DNA from: Flocculibacter collagenilyticus
GTDB lineage: Bacteria; Pseudomonadota; Gammaproteobacteria; Enterobacterales; Alteromonadaceae
Assembly (NCBI RefSeq): GCF_016469335.1
Contig: NZ_CP059888.1
Span: forward strand, 1,178,001 to 1,242,000
Length of the DNA stretch: 64,000 nucleotides
Reading direction: 5' to 3'
A program made the position numbers and the translations under genes. Below are positions 36,184-45,881 of the stretch, in pieces. Positions within the stretch are counted from its first letter, which is position 1, and the number at the start of each line of letters is the position of its first letter. The notes beneath the pieces are model-generated. The model had not been told where the DNA came from, did no database searches, and saw nothing but the letters and a program-made list of their open reading frames with translations.

Positions 36184-37051
36184 GCTTTATTCAGTAATCT
36201 TGATAGTTTTGTTATCAATTGGTTCATTTTATTCATTTGCACAAACAACAAAGGATCAACCTCTTTCTACATCGGCCAATAATCAGGTACCTCAGTCTGC
36301 GCCAGTTAATCAGGCGGCCCAAACATCTCAAACTTTGCAAGCGGCACAAACACCTCAGGCGAAGAGTATTGGTATACCAGCGTTAACGGTAACCACTAAT
36401 GCTGACGGCACTCAAAACTATAGTGTAACCTTGCAAGTGCTATTTATTATGACAGCACTAAGCTTTATACCCGCCGCTGTTATATTAATGACGTCGTTTA
36501 CGCGTATTATTGTGGTATTGGCAATATTGCGTCAAGCAATAGGTTTACAGCAAAGTCCATCTAACCAAGTGTTAATTGGAATGACGCTATTTTTAACGAT
36601 TTTCATCATGACGCCCGTGTTCAATAAAATACACGATACTGCCATTCAGCCTTATATTAATGAGGATTTACAAGCTTTAGAGGCATTTGAAGCTGCCCGC
36701 GAGCCGATTAAGCAATTTATGCTCACGCAAACACGTATTAAAGATATCGATACTTTTGCGCAAATCGGTGGCTATGAAAATATCGACTCTCCTGATCAAG
36801 TGCCATTTATGGTGCTAGTACCTGCATTTGTAACAAGTGAGTTAAAAACAGCGTTTCAGATTGGCTTTATGTTTTTTATTCCGTTTCTTATTATTGACTT
36901 AGTTGTCGCATCCATTCTGATGGCAATGGGTATGATGATGTTATCGCCCATGATTGTTTCCTTACCATTTAAGCTCATGATGTTTGTACTTGTTGATGGT
37001 TGGAGCCTAGTGATGGGGACATTAGCAACCAGTTACGGAGTAGGTACTTAA
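36176..37051 (+). CDS. fliP: Flagellar export gate protein FliP
   Basis: FliP forms the core pore of the type III export gate. The 291-residue product has a cleavable signal peptide (1-22), a Gln/Ala/Pro-rich stretch (about 25-65) longer than in many homologues, and the conserved core: LPAA-type segment [25 protein letters not shown], then [23 protein letters not shown] and [20 protein letters not shown]. It overlaps fliO by 8 bases. Confidence 0.96.
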   Translation: MNKLYSVILIVLLSIGSFYSFAQTTKDQPLSTSANNQVPQSAPVNQAAQTSQTLQAAQTPQAKSIGIPALTVTTNADGTQNYSVTLQVLFIMTALSFIPAAVILMTSFTRIIVVLAILRQAIGLQQSPSNQVLIGMTLFLTIFIMTPVFNKIHDTAIQPYINEDLQALEAFEAAREPIKQFMLTQTRIKDIDTFAQIGGYENIDSPDQVPFMVLVPAFVTSELKTAFQIGFMFFIPFLIIDLVVASILMAMGMMMLSPMIVSLPFKLMMFVLVDGWSLVMGTLATSYGVGT

Positions 37052-37126
37052 TGTACTACTTAATGCGCAACGTAATCTCTTATAGCAATACCGACTATGT
37101 TGCTAACGCAATGTTAGGGAGTAACT

Positions 37127-37396
37127 ATGTCTCCTGAGGTATTTGTAGATATATTACGAGATGCATTGTTCATTGTTATTTTGCTTGTCTCTGCGGTTAT
37201 CGTCCCTTCTTTAATCGTCGGTTTAATTGTGGCGGTATTTCAGGCTGCCACCTCAATTAACGAACAAACCTTAAGCTTTTTACCTCGTTTAATTGTGACT
37301 TTACTGGCCTTAATTTATGGTGCTCACTGGTTGGTACAAACCTTAATAGATTTTACCCTTGAGCTTGTAAACCGCATTCCTTCTACCATTGCTTGA
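37127..37396 (+). CDS. fliQ: Flagellar export gate protein FliQ
   Basis: FliQ winds around FliP and FliR in the export gate. The 89-residue product is two membrane hairpin helices, with the family pattern SLIVGLIVAVFQAATSINEQTLSFLPRL. AGGGAG lies just before the ATG. A 75-base gap separates it from fliP. Confidence 0.95.
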   Translation: MSPEVFVDILRDALFIVILLVSAVIVPSLIVGLIVAVFQAATSINEQTLSFLPRLIVTLLALIYGAHWLVQTLIDFTLELVNRIPSTIA

Positions 37397-37413
37397 CGGG
37401 CTGAAAGAGTAGC

Positions 37414-38190
37414 ATGTTTGAATACCCGTTAGACGTCATCATGCAGTGGTTAGCAGACTTCTTATTACCTGCCATTCGCATCAGTGCCATGGTAATGCTG
37501 ATGATAGGGATTGGCGCAAAAACCATTCCAATGCGAATTAAGTCAGCATTCGCCTTAATGACCGCATTCGTGGTTGCACCTGTACTACCACCTTCAACTT
37601 TTACAAATTTATTCTCGTTTGAAATGATTTTAGTTGTCATGCAAGAGATTTTGATTGGTAGCATTATTGGCTTTATTTCTACTTTGATGATTAATACTTT
37701 TGTATTGGCAGGACAAATGCTTGCAATGCAAACAGGCTTGGGCTTTGCGAGCATTATTGATCCCTTAAATGGTACTTCCGTGCCTGCAGTTGGTCAGTTT
37801 TATCTTATTTTAGCAACGTTGTTATTTTGGATATTTGATGGGCACCTGACTATGATCCATATGATAGTGCACAGCTTTAAGGTGTTTCCAATTGGGCAAT
37901 ATGTTTGGGATATTCAATCGTTTAAGGATATCGCCAATTGGGGGGCATGGTTATTCGCCACAGCGTTAGTATTGGCGTTAGCGCCTATTACAGCCATTAT
38001 GGTTGTTAATTTAGCATTTGGCATTATGACGCGTGCTGCCCCACAATTAAATATATTTACAATCGGTTTTCCGGTCACTATGACATCAGGTTTGATCATA
38101 ATTTGGTTAACGATGGATAACTTTACCATGCACTTTGAAGGGCAATGGGAAAATGCAGTGCAACTAATGTGTGATGTAATTAAATGCTAA
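37414..38190 (+). CDS. fliR: Flagellar export gate protein FliR
   Basis: FliR is the single-copy component of the FliPQR export gate. The 258-residue product has about six hydrophobic segments and family patterns such as EILIGSIIGFISTLMINTFVLAGQMLAMQTGLGFASIIDPLNGTSVPAVGQF. It starts 17 bases after fliQ and ends 19 bases before flhB. Confidence 0.95.
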   Translation: MFEYPLDVIMQWLADFLLPAIRISAMVMLMIGIGAKTIPMRIKSAFALMTAFVVAPVLPPSTFTNLFSFEMILVVMQEILIGSIIGFISTLMINTFVLAGQMLAMQTGLGFASIIDPLNGTSVPAVGQFYLILATLLFWIFDGHLTMIHMIVHSFKVFPIGQYVWDIQSFKDIANWGAWLFATALVLALAPITAIMVVNLAFGIMTRAAPQLNIFTIGFPVTMTSGLIIIWLTMDNFTMHFEGQWENAVQLMCDVIKC

Positions 38191-38209
38191 CGCTACTTAG
38201 GTAACAAGA

Positions 38210-39340
38210 ATGGCTGAAGATAGCGATCAAGAAAAAACAGAAGAACCCACGTCCAAAAAGCTCTCGGACGCCGCGAAAAAAGGTCAGATTGCGCGTTCAA
38301 AAGAGCTTGGCACCATGACGGTATTAATTGTAAGTGCGGTAGCGCTGCTAATTTACGGTAAAGGGCTAGCGTTAGGTTTAATGGAGGTCATGAAGCGCTT
38401 ATTTACCTTAAATAGAGCGGATGCATACGACACCACAAAAATGTTCTCAGTGTGGAGTGATGTGGCAAGCGCCATCGCGGGGCCGTTTATTGGTATTTTT
38501 GCTCTGATTTTAGTTGCTTCATTTATTGGTAATATTATTTTAGGCGGCTTTAACTTTAGTTGGGAAGCAATGGCGCCTAAGTTAAATAAGCTATCACCAA
38601 TGAAAGGCTTTAAGCGGATGTTTGGCCCTCAGGCGGCGATTGAGCTAGTAAAAGGGATTTTAAAGTTCGGGGTAGTAGCAACGGTTGCATTTTTCTTACT
38701 AAAAGCGTATTTCATCGATATTATTCATTTAAGCATTCAGTCAGTACCTACCAATATATTTGATGCTGTTGAGCTAATGGCTTGGATATTTTTAGGGCTT
38801 ACCGTCAGCCTTGCCATTATTGCGGCAGTGGATGCGCCTTTTCAAAAGTGGAATCATGCCAAGCAATTACGCATGACCAAACAAGAAGTTAAAGACGAAT
38901 ATAAAAACCAAGAAGGTGATCCGCAAGTAAAAGGGCGGATTAGGCGTACGCAGCGTGAAATGGCACAGCGTAGGATGATGCAAGACGTACCTGAAGCGGA
39001 CGTCGTGGTGACTAACCCTACGCATTACTCGGTGGCAATAAAATACGATACAGAGCGTGCAGGCGCACCTATTGTGATTGCCAAAGGAATCGATAACATG
39101 GCACTGCAAATTAGAAAAATTGCAAAAGGCCATGATGTGCCTATTATTGCGTCGCCAATGCTGGCGCGGTCACTTTATTACACCACAGAAGTGAATGATC
39201 AAATACCCGAGCAACTTTTCGTGGCAGTTGCTCAAGTGCTTGCTTACGTGTTCCAGTTAAAGCAATTCCAAACAAAGAAAGGAACCAAGCCTAAACCTCT
39301 AAGTAAAAACCTACCCATACCGCCAGAATTCAGTTACTAA
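38210..39340 (+). CDS. flhB: Flagellar export switch protein FlhB
   Basis: FlhB gates export and changes substrate class after self-cleavage. The 376-residue product begins EDSDQEKTEEPTSKKL.DA, has four membrane helices, and then a cytoplasmic domain with the autocleavage site NPTH (in VVVTNPTHYSVAIKYD, about residue 265). A C-terminal domain similar to FlhB's is encoded alone further downstream on the minus strand. AGGTAA precedes the ATG. Confidence 0.97.
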   Translation: MAEDSDQEKTEEPTSKKLSDAAKKGQIARSKELGTMTVLIVSAVALLIYGKGLALGLMEVMKRLFTLNRADAYDTTKMFSVWSDVASAIAGPFIGIFALILVASFIGNIILGGFNFSWEAMAPKLNKLSPMKGFKRMFGPQAAIELVKGILKFGVVATVAFFLLKAYFIDIIHLSIQSVPTNIFDAVELMAWIFLGLTVSLAIIAAVDAPFQKWNHAKQLRMTKQEVKDEYKNQEGDPQVKGRIRRTQREMAQRRMMQDVPEADVVVTNPTHYSVAIKYDTERAGAPIVIAKGIDNMALQIRKIAKGHDVPIIASPMLARSLYYTTEVNDQIPEQLFVAVAQVLAYVFQLKQFQTKKGTKPKPLSKNLPIPPEFSY

Positions 39341-39343
39341 TTT

Positions 39344-39360
39344 TTGGCGTACTACTTGCT
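39344..39360 (+). promoter_or_regulatory. Sigma-54 promoter of the flhA operon
   Basis: TTGGCGTACTACTTGCT has GG and GC exactly 10 bases apart and a TTGC -12 element. It begins 4 bases after the flhB stop codon and 55 bases before flhA. In Vibrio the flhA-flhF-flhG-fliA operon is sigma-54 dependent, so the site fits known regulation and marks a second transcript start. Confidence 0.8.
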
Positions 39361-39398
39361 TAATCGCTTAGGTAGCGTGTGATTAAGTAGGTTGATGT

Positions 39399-41495
39399 AT
39401 GGAATTAAGTGCGGTTTTAAATTCGTTAAATAAAGATAAAATGATATACCTCAAAGGTATAGCGACGCCTTTAATGGTTTTAGCTGTGCTGGCCATGGTG
39501 GTATTACCGTTACCTGCATTTGTTTTAGATATTCTATTTACCTTCAATATTTCGCTAGCACTGGTTGTGTTGCTAGTGACCGTTTATACCCTGAAGCCGC
39601 TCGAATTCGGCGCTTTTCCCAGTGTGTTACTCATTGCAACGATACTGCGACTTGCCCTCAATGTAGCGAGTACCCGTGTTGTATTACTAGAAGGCCACAA
39701 AGGGGGCGATGCGGCTGGAGCCGTTATTGAAGCCTTTGGCTCGGTGGTTATTGGTGGCAACTACGCTGTTGGTTTAGTTGTATTCCTGATCTTAATTATT
39801 ATTAACTTTGTGGTGGTAACTAAAGGTGCGGGACGTATTTCAGAAGTTACAGCACGCTTTACTTTGGATGCAATGCCGGGTAAACAAATGGCGATTGACG
39901 CTGACCTAAATGCAGGCTTTATCACGCAAGAACAAGCCAAAGCACGACGGGAAGAAGTGACGGCTGAAGCTGACTTTTACGGTTCGATGGACGGTGCCAG
40001 TAAATTTGTAAAAGGTGATGCAATTGCCGGCATTATTATTTTATTTATTAATATTATTGGTGGCTTATTTATTGGCATGATTCAACACGGCCTAGAATTT
40101 GGTACCGCAGTTGAGATTTATACATTACTAACTATTGGTGATGGTTTAGTTGCTCAAATCCCGGGATTATTACTTTCAGTAGGGACAGCTATTGTTGTAA
40201 CACGTCAAAATACCGAGCAAAACATGGGCGATCAATTTGTTACGCAATTAGGTAACGACAAGCCACTGTTTATTGCAGCAGGATTGATGTTTGTTATGGG
40301 GGTTATTCCTGGCATGCCGCATTTCGCATTTTTACTATTAGCCTGTATTTTGGCAGGCGTACCAGGCTATGCCAAATGGAAAGCAAGTAAAGCAGCCGCT
40401 AACCCCGTGGTTGAAAGGGAGCAGGAAGTGCAGCCGACTGCGCCTGTAGAAATAAAAGAGCTTGGTTGGGATGACGTTCAACAAATTGACACTATTGGCC
40501 TAGAAGTCGGTTATAGGCTAATTCCGCTTGTAGATAAATCACAAGGCGGTGAGTTACTGGACCGAATTAAAGGGGTACGGAAGAAACTCTCTCAAGAGCT
40601 TGGCTTTTTAGTGCCTGCAGTACATATTCGTGACAATTTGGACCTAGATCCTAATGCTTATCAAATCGCAGTAATGGGTGTTTCCACCGGCGATGGTGAG
40701 TTAAAGCACGACAGTGAACTTGCGATTAACCCAGGGCAAGTATTTGGCCCTGTAGATGGTGTTGCAACGAAAGATCCTGCATTTGGCTTGGACGCAATAT
40801 GGATTAACCGAAAAGATAAGGAACATGCACAGTCTTTAGGGTATACCGTAGTGGACGCAGCAACGGTTGTGGCAACACACTTAAGCCAAATTTTAACGAA
40901 TAATGCCGCACTGTTACTCGGTCATGAAGAAGTGCAAAATTTATTAGACATGCTGGCCAAAAGTTATCCTAAGTTAGTTGAAGGATTGGTGCCGGATGTA
41001 TTACCACTCACCACGGTGGTTAAAGTGCTACAAAACTTATTAAACGAAGGGGTGCCAATTCGTGATATGCGAACGATTGTTCAAACCCTTGTTGAATACG
41101 GACCAAGAAGCCAAGACACTGATGTATTAACAGCAGCGGTGCGTATTTCATTACGCCGTTTAATTATTCAAAACTTAGTTGGATCAAGCCCTGAAGTATC
41201 TGTCATTACTTTGGCGCCAGAGCTGGAACAGATGTTGCATCAGTCGATGCAAATGGCGGGCGATGAAGGCGCAGGCATTGAGCCTGGTTTAGCAGAGCGC
41301 ATTCAAAAATCATTGAGCGAAGCGCATCAAAATCAGGAACTGTCTGGCGAGCCATCAATTTTACTAACATCAGGAATGTTACGTTCGGTACTTTCTCGAT
41401 TTGTTAAGCACACTATTCCGGGGTTAAGTGTTATTTCTTATCAAGAAATTCCGGATGAAAAACAAATTAAAATTGTTAGTTCTATCGGCCAGTAA
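39399..41495 (+). CDS. flhA: Flagellar export gate protein FlhA
   Basis: FlhA couples proton flow to export and binds chaperone-substrate complexes in its cytoplasmic ring. The 698-residue product has about eight N-terminal membrane helices, the FHIPEP-family segment RFTLDAMPGKQMAIDADLNAG (near 150-170) and a large cytoplasmic domain with RDNLDLDPNAYQI. It follows a sigma-54-type promoter and opens flhA-flhF-flhG-fliA. Confidence 0.97.
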   Translation: MELSAVLNSLNKDKMIYLKGIATPLMVLAVLAMVVLPLPAFVLDILFTFNISLALVVLLVTVYTLKPLEFGAFPSVLLIATILRLALNVASTRVVLLEGHKGGDAAGAVIEAFGSVVIGGNYAVGLVVFLILIIINFVVVTKGAGRISEVTARFTLDAMPGKQMAIDADLNAGFITQEQAKARREEVTAEADFYGSMDGASKFVKGDAIAGIIILFINIIGGLFIGMIQHGLEFGTAVEIYTLLTIGDGLVAQIPGLLLSVGTAIVVTRQNTEQNMGDQFVTQLGNDKPLFIAAGLMFVMGVIPGMPHFAFLLLACILAGVPGYAKWKASKAAANPVVEREQEVQPTAPVEIKELGWDDVQQIDTIGLEVGYRLIPLVDKSQGGELLDRIKGVRKKLSQELGFLVPAVHIRDNLDLDPNAYQIAVMGVSTGDGELKHDSELAINPGQVFGPVDGVATKDPAFGLDAIWINRKDKEHAQSLGYTVVDAATVVATHLSQILTNNAALLLGHEEVQNLLDMLAKSYPKLVEGLVPDVLPLTTVVKVLQNLLNEGVPIRDMRTIVQTLVEYGPRSQDTDVLTAAVRISLRRLIIQNLVGSSPEVSVITLAPELEQMLHQSMQMAGDEGAGIEPGLAERIQKSLSEAHQNQELSGEPSILLTSGMLRSVLSRFVKHTIPGLSVISYQEIPDEKQIKIVSSIGQ

Positions 41496-41515
41496 AATTG
41501 CACTAGGGGTAGAAA

Positions 41516-43063
41516 ATGAAAATCAAACGTTTTGTAGCAAGAGACATGCGTACAGCGCTTAATGAAGTTAAAGAAGAGTTAGGTGTAGATGCAGTTATAA
41601 TGTCTAACAAAAAAGTGGCTGAAGGGGTCGAAATTGTAGCGGCAATTGATTACGACTCACCAAAAGCTGCAGAAACAAAACAGCCTGAGCCTACTCAATC
41701 ACCTACTAGGGCAAGTACCTTACATGCTGTTGCTGATGAAGAAGATAGGGCTCCTGTGATGCACCCTAGTCACGAACCTATTAAGCCCACTGCTGAATTT
41801 GAAGCGCTATTAAATAATGCAGCTGAGGGTGCGATTAACAATGACAAAGAAAGTATTGCTTCATCTTTAGAGGCGTTACTGTCGCGTCAGCATGCAATTA
41901 AGGCACATAAAGCGGGAGCTACTCATTCTCAATCAACACCAACTGCTAAGCAAGCGCAACCTGCACGGCCAAATAGAAATAATCATTTAAATAGTAAGCC
42001 TGCGAATTTAGCTCGCGGTTTCGATACGTTAGATAAAACAGAAAAAACACATGCTCCGAAGGCCGCTTATAATCAAACGGCAAGCCATCATCAAACTGCG
42101 ACATCAGAAACAGCTTCTGTACAGCATCAAGCCGACATGCAAAGCATGAAAGGTGAAATTGCATCTTTAAGAAAGTTATTAGAGCATCAAGTATCTGGCT
42201 TATTATGGCAGGAACTGGAAAGAAAAGAGCCGCTACGCGCAATGCTAATTAAAAAATTAAAAGCACTAGGTATTTGTGATGAAGTAGCGGATCAAATGGC
42301 GTGTTTTATTCCTGAAGATCTTGCAGACCATGAAGCATGGCCTAGTGTACTCGAATTACTTGAAGGCCAGTTAAGTACAACTCGTAACGATGTGATCCAT
42401 AAAGGTGGAGTGTACGCTTTTGTTGGGCCTACTGGTGTAGGTAAAACCACGACCATTGCTAAACTTGCCGCTCAATATGCAAAAATGCATGGGGCAGAAC
42501 ATATTGGTTTAATTACTACCGACACATACAGAATAGGTGCGCACGAGCAGCTTGCTACTTATGGTAAAATCATGGGGTGCCCAGTAAAAATTGCAAAAGA
42601 TGCGACGGAACTTGAAGCGTTATTAAAATCAATGAGAAGCAAGAAATTAGTACTTATTGATACTGCAGGACTAAGCCAACGCGATTTAAGATTAACACAA
42701 CAACTTGATACATTGATTACAAGCACTAATATTAACATCAAGACCTACTTAGTATTATCAGCAAATGCACAAAGAAGAGTACTAGAAGAAAGCATTGAGC
42801 ACTTTAAGCGCATTGCACTTTCTGGTTGTATTTTCACCAAGCTTGATGAAAGTTTGAGCTTAGGAGAAATAATTAGCGTCGCGATCCAAAATGCATTACC
42901 AATTGGCTATCTTACTGATGGACAAAGAGTACCTGAAGATATTAAAGTAGCGTCTGCAAAGAAACTCGTAGAAAATGCGGCAGATTTGCTCGACTCTCAA
43001 AGTGGCTCGGAACATGTTTGGTACACCCAAACAGAGCCTCAAGCAGTAGGAATGTATGAATAA
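41516..43063 (+). CDS. flhF: Flagellar placement GTPase FlhF
   Basis: FlhF is an SRP-type GTPase that places the flagellum at the cell pole. The 515-residue product has the N-terminal B domain (MKIKRFVARDMRTALNEVKEELG), a long Ala/His/Thr-rich linker, then the NG domain with the P-loop GPTGVGKTT at 304-312, DTYRIGAHEQL and DTAGLSQRD. It overlaps flhG by 8 bases. Presence of flhF and flhG implies controlled, probably polar, flagellation. Confidence 0.96.
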   Translation: MKIKRFVARDMRTALNEVKEELGVDAVIMSNKKVAEGVEIVAAIDYDSPKAAETKQPEPTQSPTRASTLHAVADEEDRAPVMHPSHEPIKPTAEFEALLNNAAEGAINNDKESIASSLEALLSRQHAIKAHKAGATHSQSTPTAKQAQPARPNRNNHLNSKPANLARGFDTLDKTEKTHAPKAAYNQTASHHQTATSETASVQHQADMQSMKGEIASLRKLLEHQVSGLLWQELERKEPLRAMLIKKLKALGICDEVADQMACFIPEDLADHEAWPSVLELLEGQLSTTRNDVIHKGGVYAFVGPTGVGKTTTIAKLAAQYAKMHGAEHIGLITTDTYRIGAHEQLATYGKIMGCPVKIAKDATELEALLKSMRSKKLVLIDTAGLSQRDLRLTQQLDTLITSTNINIKTYLVLSANAQRRVLEESIEHFKRIALSGCIFTKLDESLSLGEIISVAIQNALPIGYLTDGQRVPEDIKVASAKKLVENAADLLDSQSGSEHVWYTQTEPQAVGMYE

Positions 43064-43934
43064 AAATCTTTTCGACCAAGCTAGTGGCCTGAGGAATATG
43101 AATCAAAGTAAACCCATTAAGGTGATATCAATAACAGGCGGAAAAGGAGGGGTAGGAAAAACAAACGTATCTCTTAATACTGCTATCGCAATGGGGCAGT
43201 TAGGAAAAAAAGTACTCGTATTAGATGCGGATCTCGGGTTAGCAAATTGTGATGTGATGCTTGGATTACGCGTTGAAAAAAATATTTCCCATGTTCTTTC
43301 TGGTGAATGTTCGCTAGAAGAAATTTTAGTGGAAGGGCCTCACGGCATTAAGATTGTGCCTGCAACATCCGGCACTCGTTCAATGGTTGAGCTATCAGCG
43401 GCTGAGCATGCTGGGTTAATTCGTGCTTTCAGTGAAATAAAGTCTTCTTTTGATGTATTGCTTGTAGATACCGCAGCAGGTATTTCCGAAATGGTACTGA
43501 GTTTTTCACGTGCCGCACAAGACGTAGTTGTGGTTGTTTGTGATGAACCTACATCGATTACCGATGCTTATGCGTTAATGAAAGTACTTAGCAGAGAGCA
43601 CGGCGTATACAAATTTAAAATTGTAGCGAATATGGTGCGTAGTTTACGTGAAGGACAAGAATTATTTGCTAAACTGTCCAAAGTAGCGGATCGTTTTTTA
43701 GATGTTTCACTAGAAATGGTCGCGACCATTCCGTTTGACGAAAATATAAGAAAGTCGGTTAGAAAACAAAAGGCTATAGTTGACGCGTTTCCTAAATCTC
43801 CAGCGTCAATTGCGATTAAAAATTTAGCCGCTAAGGCGATTAAGTGGCCTGTTCCAGTGCAACCGACAGGGCACGTAGAGTTTTTTATAGAGCAGTTAGT
43901 CAGAAATCATACTGAGTCAAGAGACGAAATTTGA
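43056..43934 (+). CDS. flhG: Flagellar number regulator FlhG (FleN), MinD-like ATPase
   Basis: FlhG limits flagellar number by stimulating FlhF GTPase activity and, in related bacteria, by restraining the sigma-54 activator. The 292-residue product has the N-terminal DQASGLR activator helix (7-13), the deviant Walker A GKGGVGKT at 29-36 and LVLDADLGLANCDVMLG. It overlaps flhF by 8 bases and shares a TTGA overlap with fliA. Confidence 0.95.
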   Translation: MNKNLFDQASGLRNMNQSKPIKVISITGGKGGVGKTNVSLNTAIAMGQLGKKVLVLDADLGLANCDVMLGLRVEKNISHVLSGECSLEEILVEGPHGIKIVPATSGTRSMVELSAAEHAGLIRAFSEIKSSFDVLLVDTAAGISEMVLSFSRAAQDVVVVVCDEPTSITDAYALMKVLSREHGVYKFKIVANMVRSLREGQELFAKLSKVADRFLDVSLEMVATIPFDENIRKSVRKQKAIVDAFPKSPASIAIKNLAAKAIKWPVPVQPTGHVEFFIEQLVRNHTESRDEI

Positions 43935-44653
43935 GTAAGAAAATTGCCACTTATGAAAAAAAAGATACGCTATCCCAGCTTGTTGAAGCCCATGCAGGGC
44001 TTGTAAAGCGTATTGCGCATCACTTAATGATGCGGCTACCTGCAAGCGTTCAAGTAGATGATTTAATTCAATCTGGCATGATTGGTTTGATTGAAGCAGC
44101 AAAAAAGTTTGATGGTAGCAAAGGCGCAAGCTTTGAAACGTATGCAGGCATTCGTATCCGAGGCTCAATGCTAGATGAAATTAGACGTGGTGATTGGACG
44201 CCTCGCTCAGTTCATAAAAATAGCAGAATGATTGCCGAAGCGATTGCTGAATTAGAGTCAGAACTGGGAAGAGATGTTTCTGACACAGAAGTTGCTGAAA
44301 AACTTGATATTCCACTAAATGAATACCATCATATGCTTAACGAAGCGAATGTTGGCAAAATAATTGGTATAGAAGACTTAGGCGTAACGGAAGATGTATT
44401 GTCGGGAAACAATGATGATAAATCTGTGAATGAGCCTTTTGAAGGAATTGCAAACCAAGCTTTTAAGCAATCATTAGTGAAGTCGATTAAAACATTACCA
44501 GAAAGGGAAGCGTTGGTGCTTTCACTTTACTATGATGATGAACTAAATTTACGCGAGATTGGTGAAGTTCTTGATGTAAGTGAATCAAGAGTAAGCCAAA
44601 TTCATAGTCAGGCAATGCATAAATTGAAAGCAAAAATGCGAACTTGGCTATAA
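43931..44653 (+). CDS. fliA: Flagellar sigma factor FliA (sigma-28)
   Basis: FliA directs RNA polymerase to late flagellar and chemotaxis promoters once FlgM is exported. The 240-residue product has region 2 (DDLIQSGMIGLIEAAKKFD, ASFETYAGIRIRGSMLDEIRRGDWTPRS) and region 4 with a helix-turn-helix (LNLREIGEVLDVSESRVSQIHSQAMHKLK). The start is TTG, overlapping the flhG stop as TTGA. The flgM gene is not in this window. Confidence 0.96.
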   Translation: MSKKIATYEKKDTLSQLVEAHAGLVKRIAHHLMMRLPASVQVDDLIQSGMIGLIEAAKKFDGSKGASFETYAGIRIRGSMLDEIRRGDWTPRSVHKNSRMIAEAIAELESELGRDVSDTEVAEKLDIPLNEYHHMLNEANVGKIIGIEDLGVTEDVLSGNNDDKSVNEPFEGIANQAFKQSLVKSIKTLPEREALVLSLYYDDELNLREIGEVLDVSESRVSQIHSQAMHKLKAKMRTWL

Positions 44654-44700
44654 TAGAAATAATAATTAATAAAAGTTAAATTGCCTCAATGGAGGGTGTT

Positions 44701-45084
44701 TTGGATAAGAATATGAAGATTCTTGTTGTTGATGACTTTTCTACAATGAGACGTATCATTAAAAACTTGTTAAGAGATCTTGGCTTCACAAACGTACAAG
44801 AAGCAGATGATGGCAGTACGGCACTTCCTATGTTACAAAATGGCGATTTCGACTTTGTAGTAACTGACTGGAACATGCCGGGCATGCAAGGTATTGACTT
44901 GTTACGTAACATTCGAGCCGACGATAAATTAAAACATATACCTGTAATGATGGTAACTGCCGAGGCGAAAAAGGAGCAAATTATTGCTGCTGCTCAGGCG
45001 GGAGTTAATGGTTATATTGTTAAGCCATTTACAGCGGGCACGCTTAAAGCAAAATTAGATAAAATATTTGAGCGTCTAGGTTAA
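44701..45084 (+). CDS. cheY: Chemotaxis response regulator CheY
   Basis: CheY is the single-domain receiver that, when phosphorylated by CheA, binds FliM and changes rotation. The 127-residue product has the acidic pair D11-D12, phospho-acceptor D56, T86 and K108. I chose TTG 44701 because GGAGG lies 5 bases upstream. The ATG at 44689 would place that ribosome-binding site inside the coding region and add four residues. It opens the cheYZAB block. Confidence 0.95.
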   Translation: MDKNMKILVVDDFSTMRRIIKNLLRDLGFTNVQEADDGSTALPMLQNGDFDFVVTDWNMPGMQGIDLLRNIRADDKLKHIPVMMVTAEAKKEQIIAAAQAGVNGYIVKPFTAGTLKAKLDKIFERLG

Positions 45085-45104
45085 TCCTGTTCAAGGAGAG
45101 TAAA

Positions 45105-45866
45105 ATGTCAGCATCAAATGCTTCATTAATTAGTCTTGAGCAGGCAAAAGAGTTGGTTCAGTTATTGGAAGATGGTGAAGTCGATAAAGCGAATCAAATC
45201 ATTCATGATACCAGCTCTCCAGAGTCCTCCGAATTGTTTGCGGAAGTAGGCAAACTTACTCGTGTGCTACACGACTCACTTCGTAACTTCCAACTTGATG
45301 CGCGCATCTCAAATTTAGCAAATGATGACTTACCAGATGCTAAAGAGCGACTTAATTACGTAATGAACTTAACTGAGCAAGCAGCCAATAGAACGATGGA
45401 TGCAGTGGAGTCAAGTTTACCAATCGCTGACAAAATCAATAATGACATCGCACAGCTAAAACCACACTGGAATAAGCTAATGAGTCGTGACTTGAAAGTG
45501 GGCGAATTTAAGGCGCTGTGCCGCAATTTAGACAACTTTATCAAACAAGCTGAAACAGATGCCGCTCAGCTACACGTGCTGTTAACAGAAGTATTGATGG
45601 CTCAGGATTTCCAAGATTTAACCGGACAAGTAATTCGACGCATTATTGAATTGGTGCGCGAAGTGGAAGATAGCTTAATTTATCTTCTTAAGGTATTTGC
45701 TGGTGAGGATGCTGCGCTTGCGCAAGCTGATGATAAATCTAAAGATAAATTAAGTCAGTCCGATAAAGAAAAAGCGGAAGGTCCGATCATGAATGCAGAA
45801 GTGCGTGAAGATGTAGTTACGGATCAAGATGAAGTAGACGACTTATTGTCAAGTTTAGGCTTTTAA
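45105..45866 (+). CDS. cheZ: CheY-P phosphatase CheZ
   Basis: CheZ removes phosphate from CheY. The 253-residue product is largely helical, with the catalytic segment AQDFQDLTGQVIRRII (about 165-180) that supplies the Asp and Gln side chains. It ends in an acidic linker and the C-terminal CheY-tethering peptide DEVDDLLSSLGF. AAGGAG precedes the ATG. Confidence 0.95.
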   Translation: MSASNASLISLEQAKELVQLLEDGEVDKANQIIHDTSSPESSELFAEVGKLTRVLHDSLRNFQLDARISNLANDDLPDAKERLNYVMNLTEQAANRTMDAVESSLPIADKINNDIAQLKPHWNKLMSRDLKVGEFKALCRNLDNFIKQAETDAAQLHVLLTEVLMAQDFQDLTGQVIRRIIELVREVEDSLIYLLKVFAGEDAALAQADDKSKDKLSQSDKEKAEGPIMNAEVREDVVTDQDEVDDLLSSLGF

Positions 45867-45881
45867 AAGGGGAGCAGCTGC

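Noticed and set aside
39345-41495. Virulence type III secretion system
   Set aside because: The export genes are in complete flagellar order with rotor, switch and chemotaxis genes, and no needle, translocator or effector genes are present.
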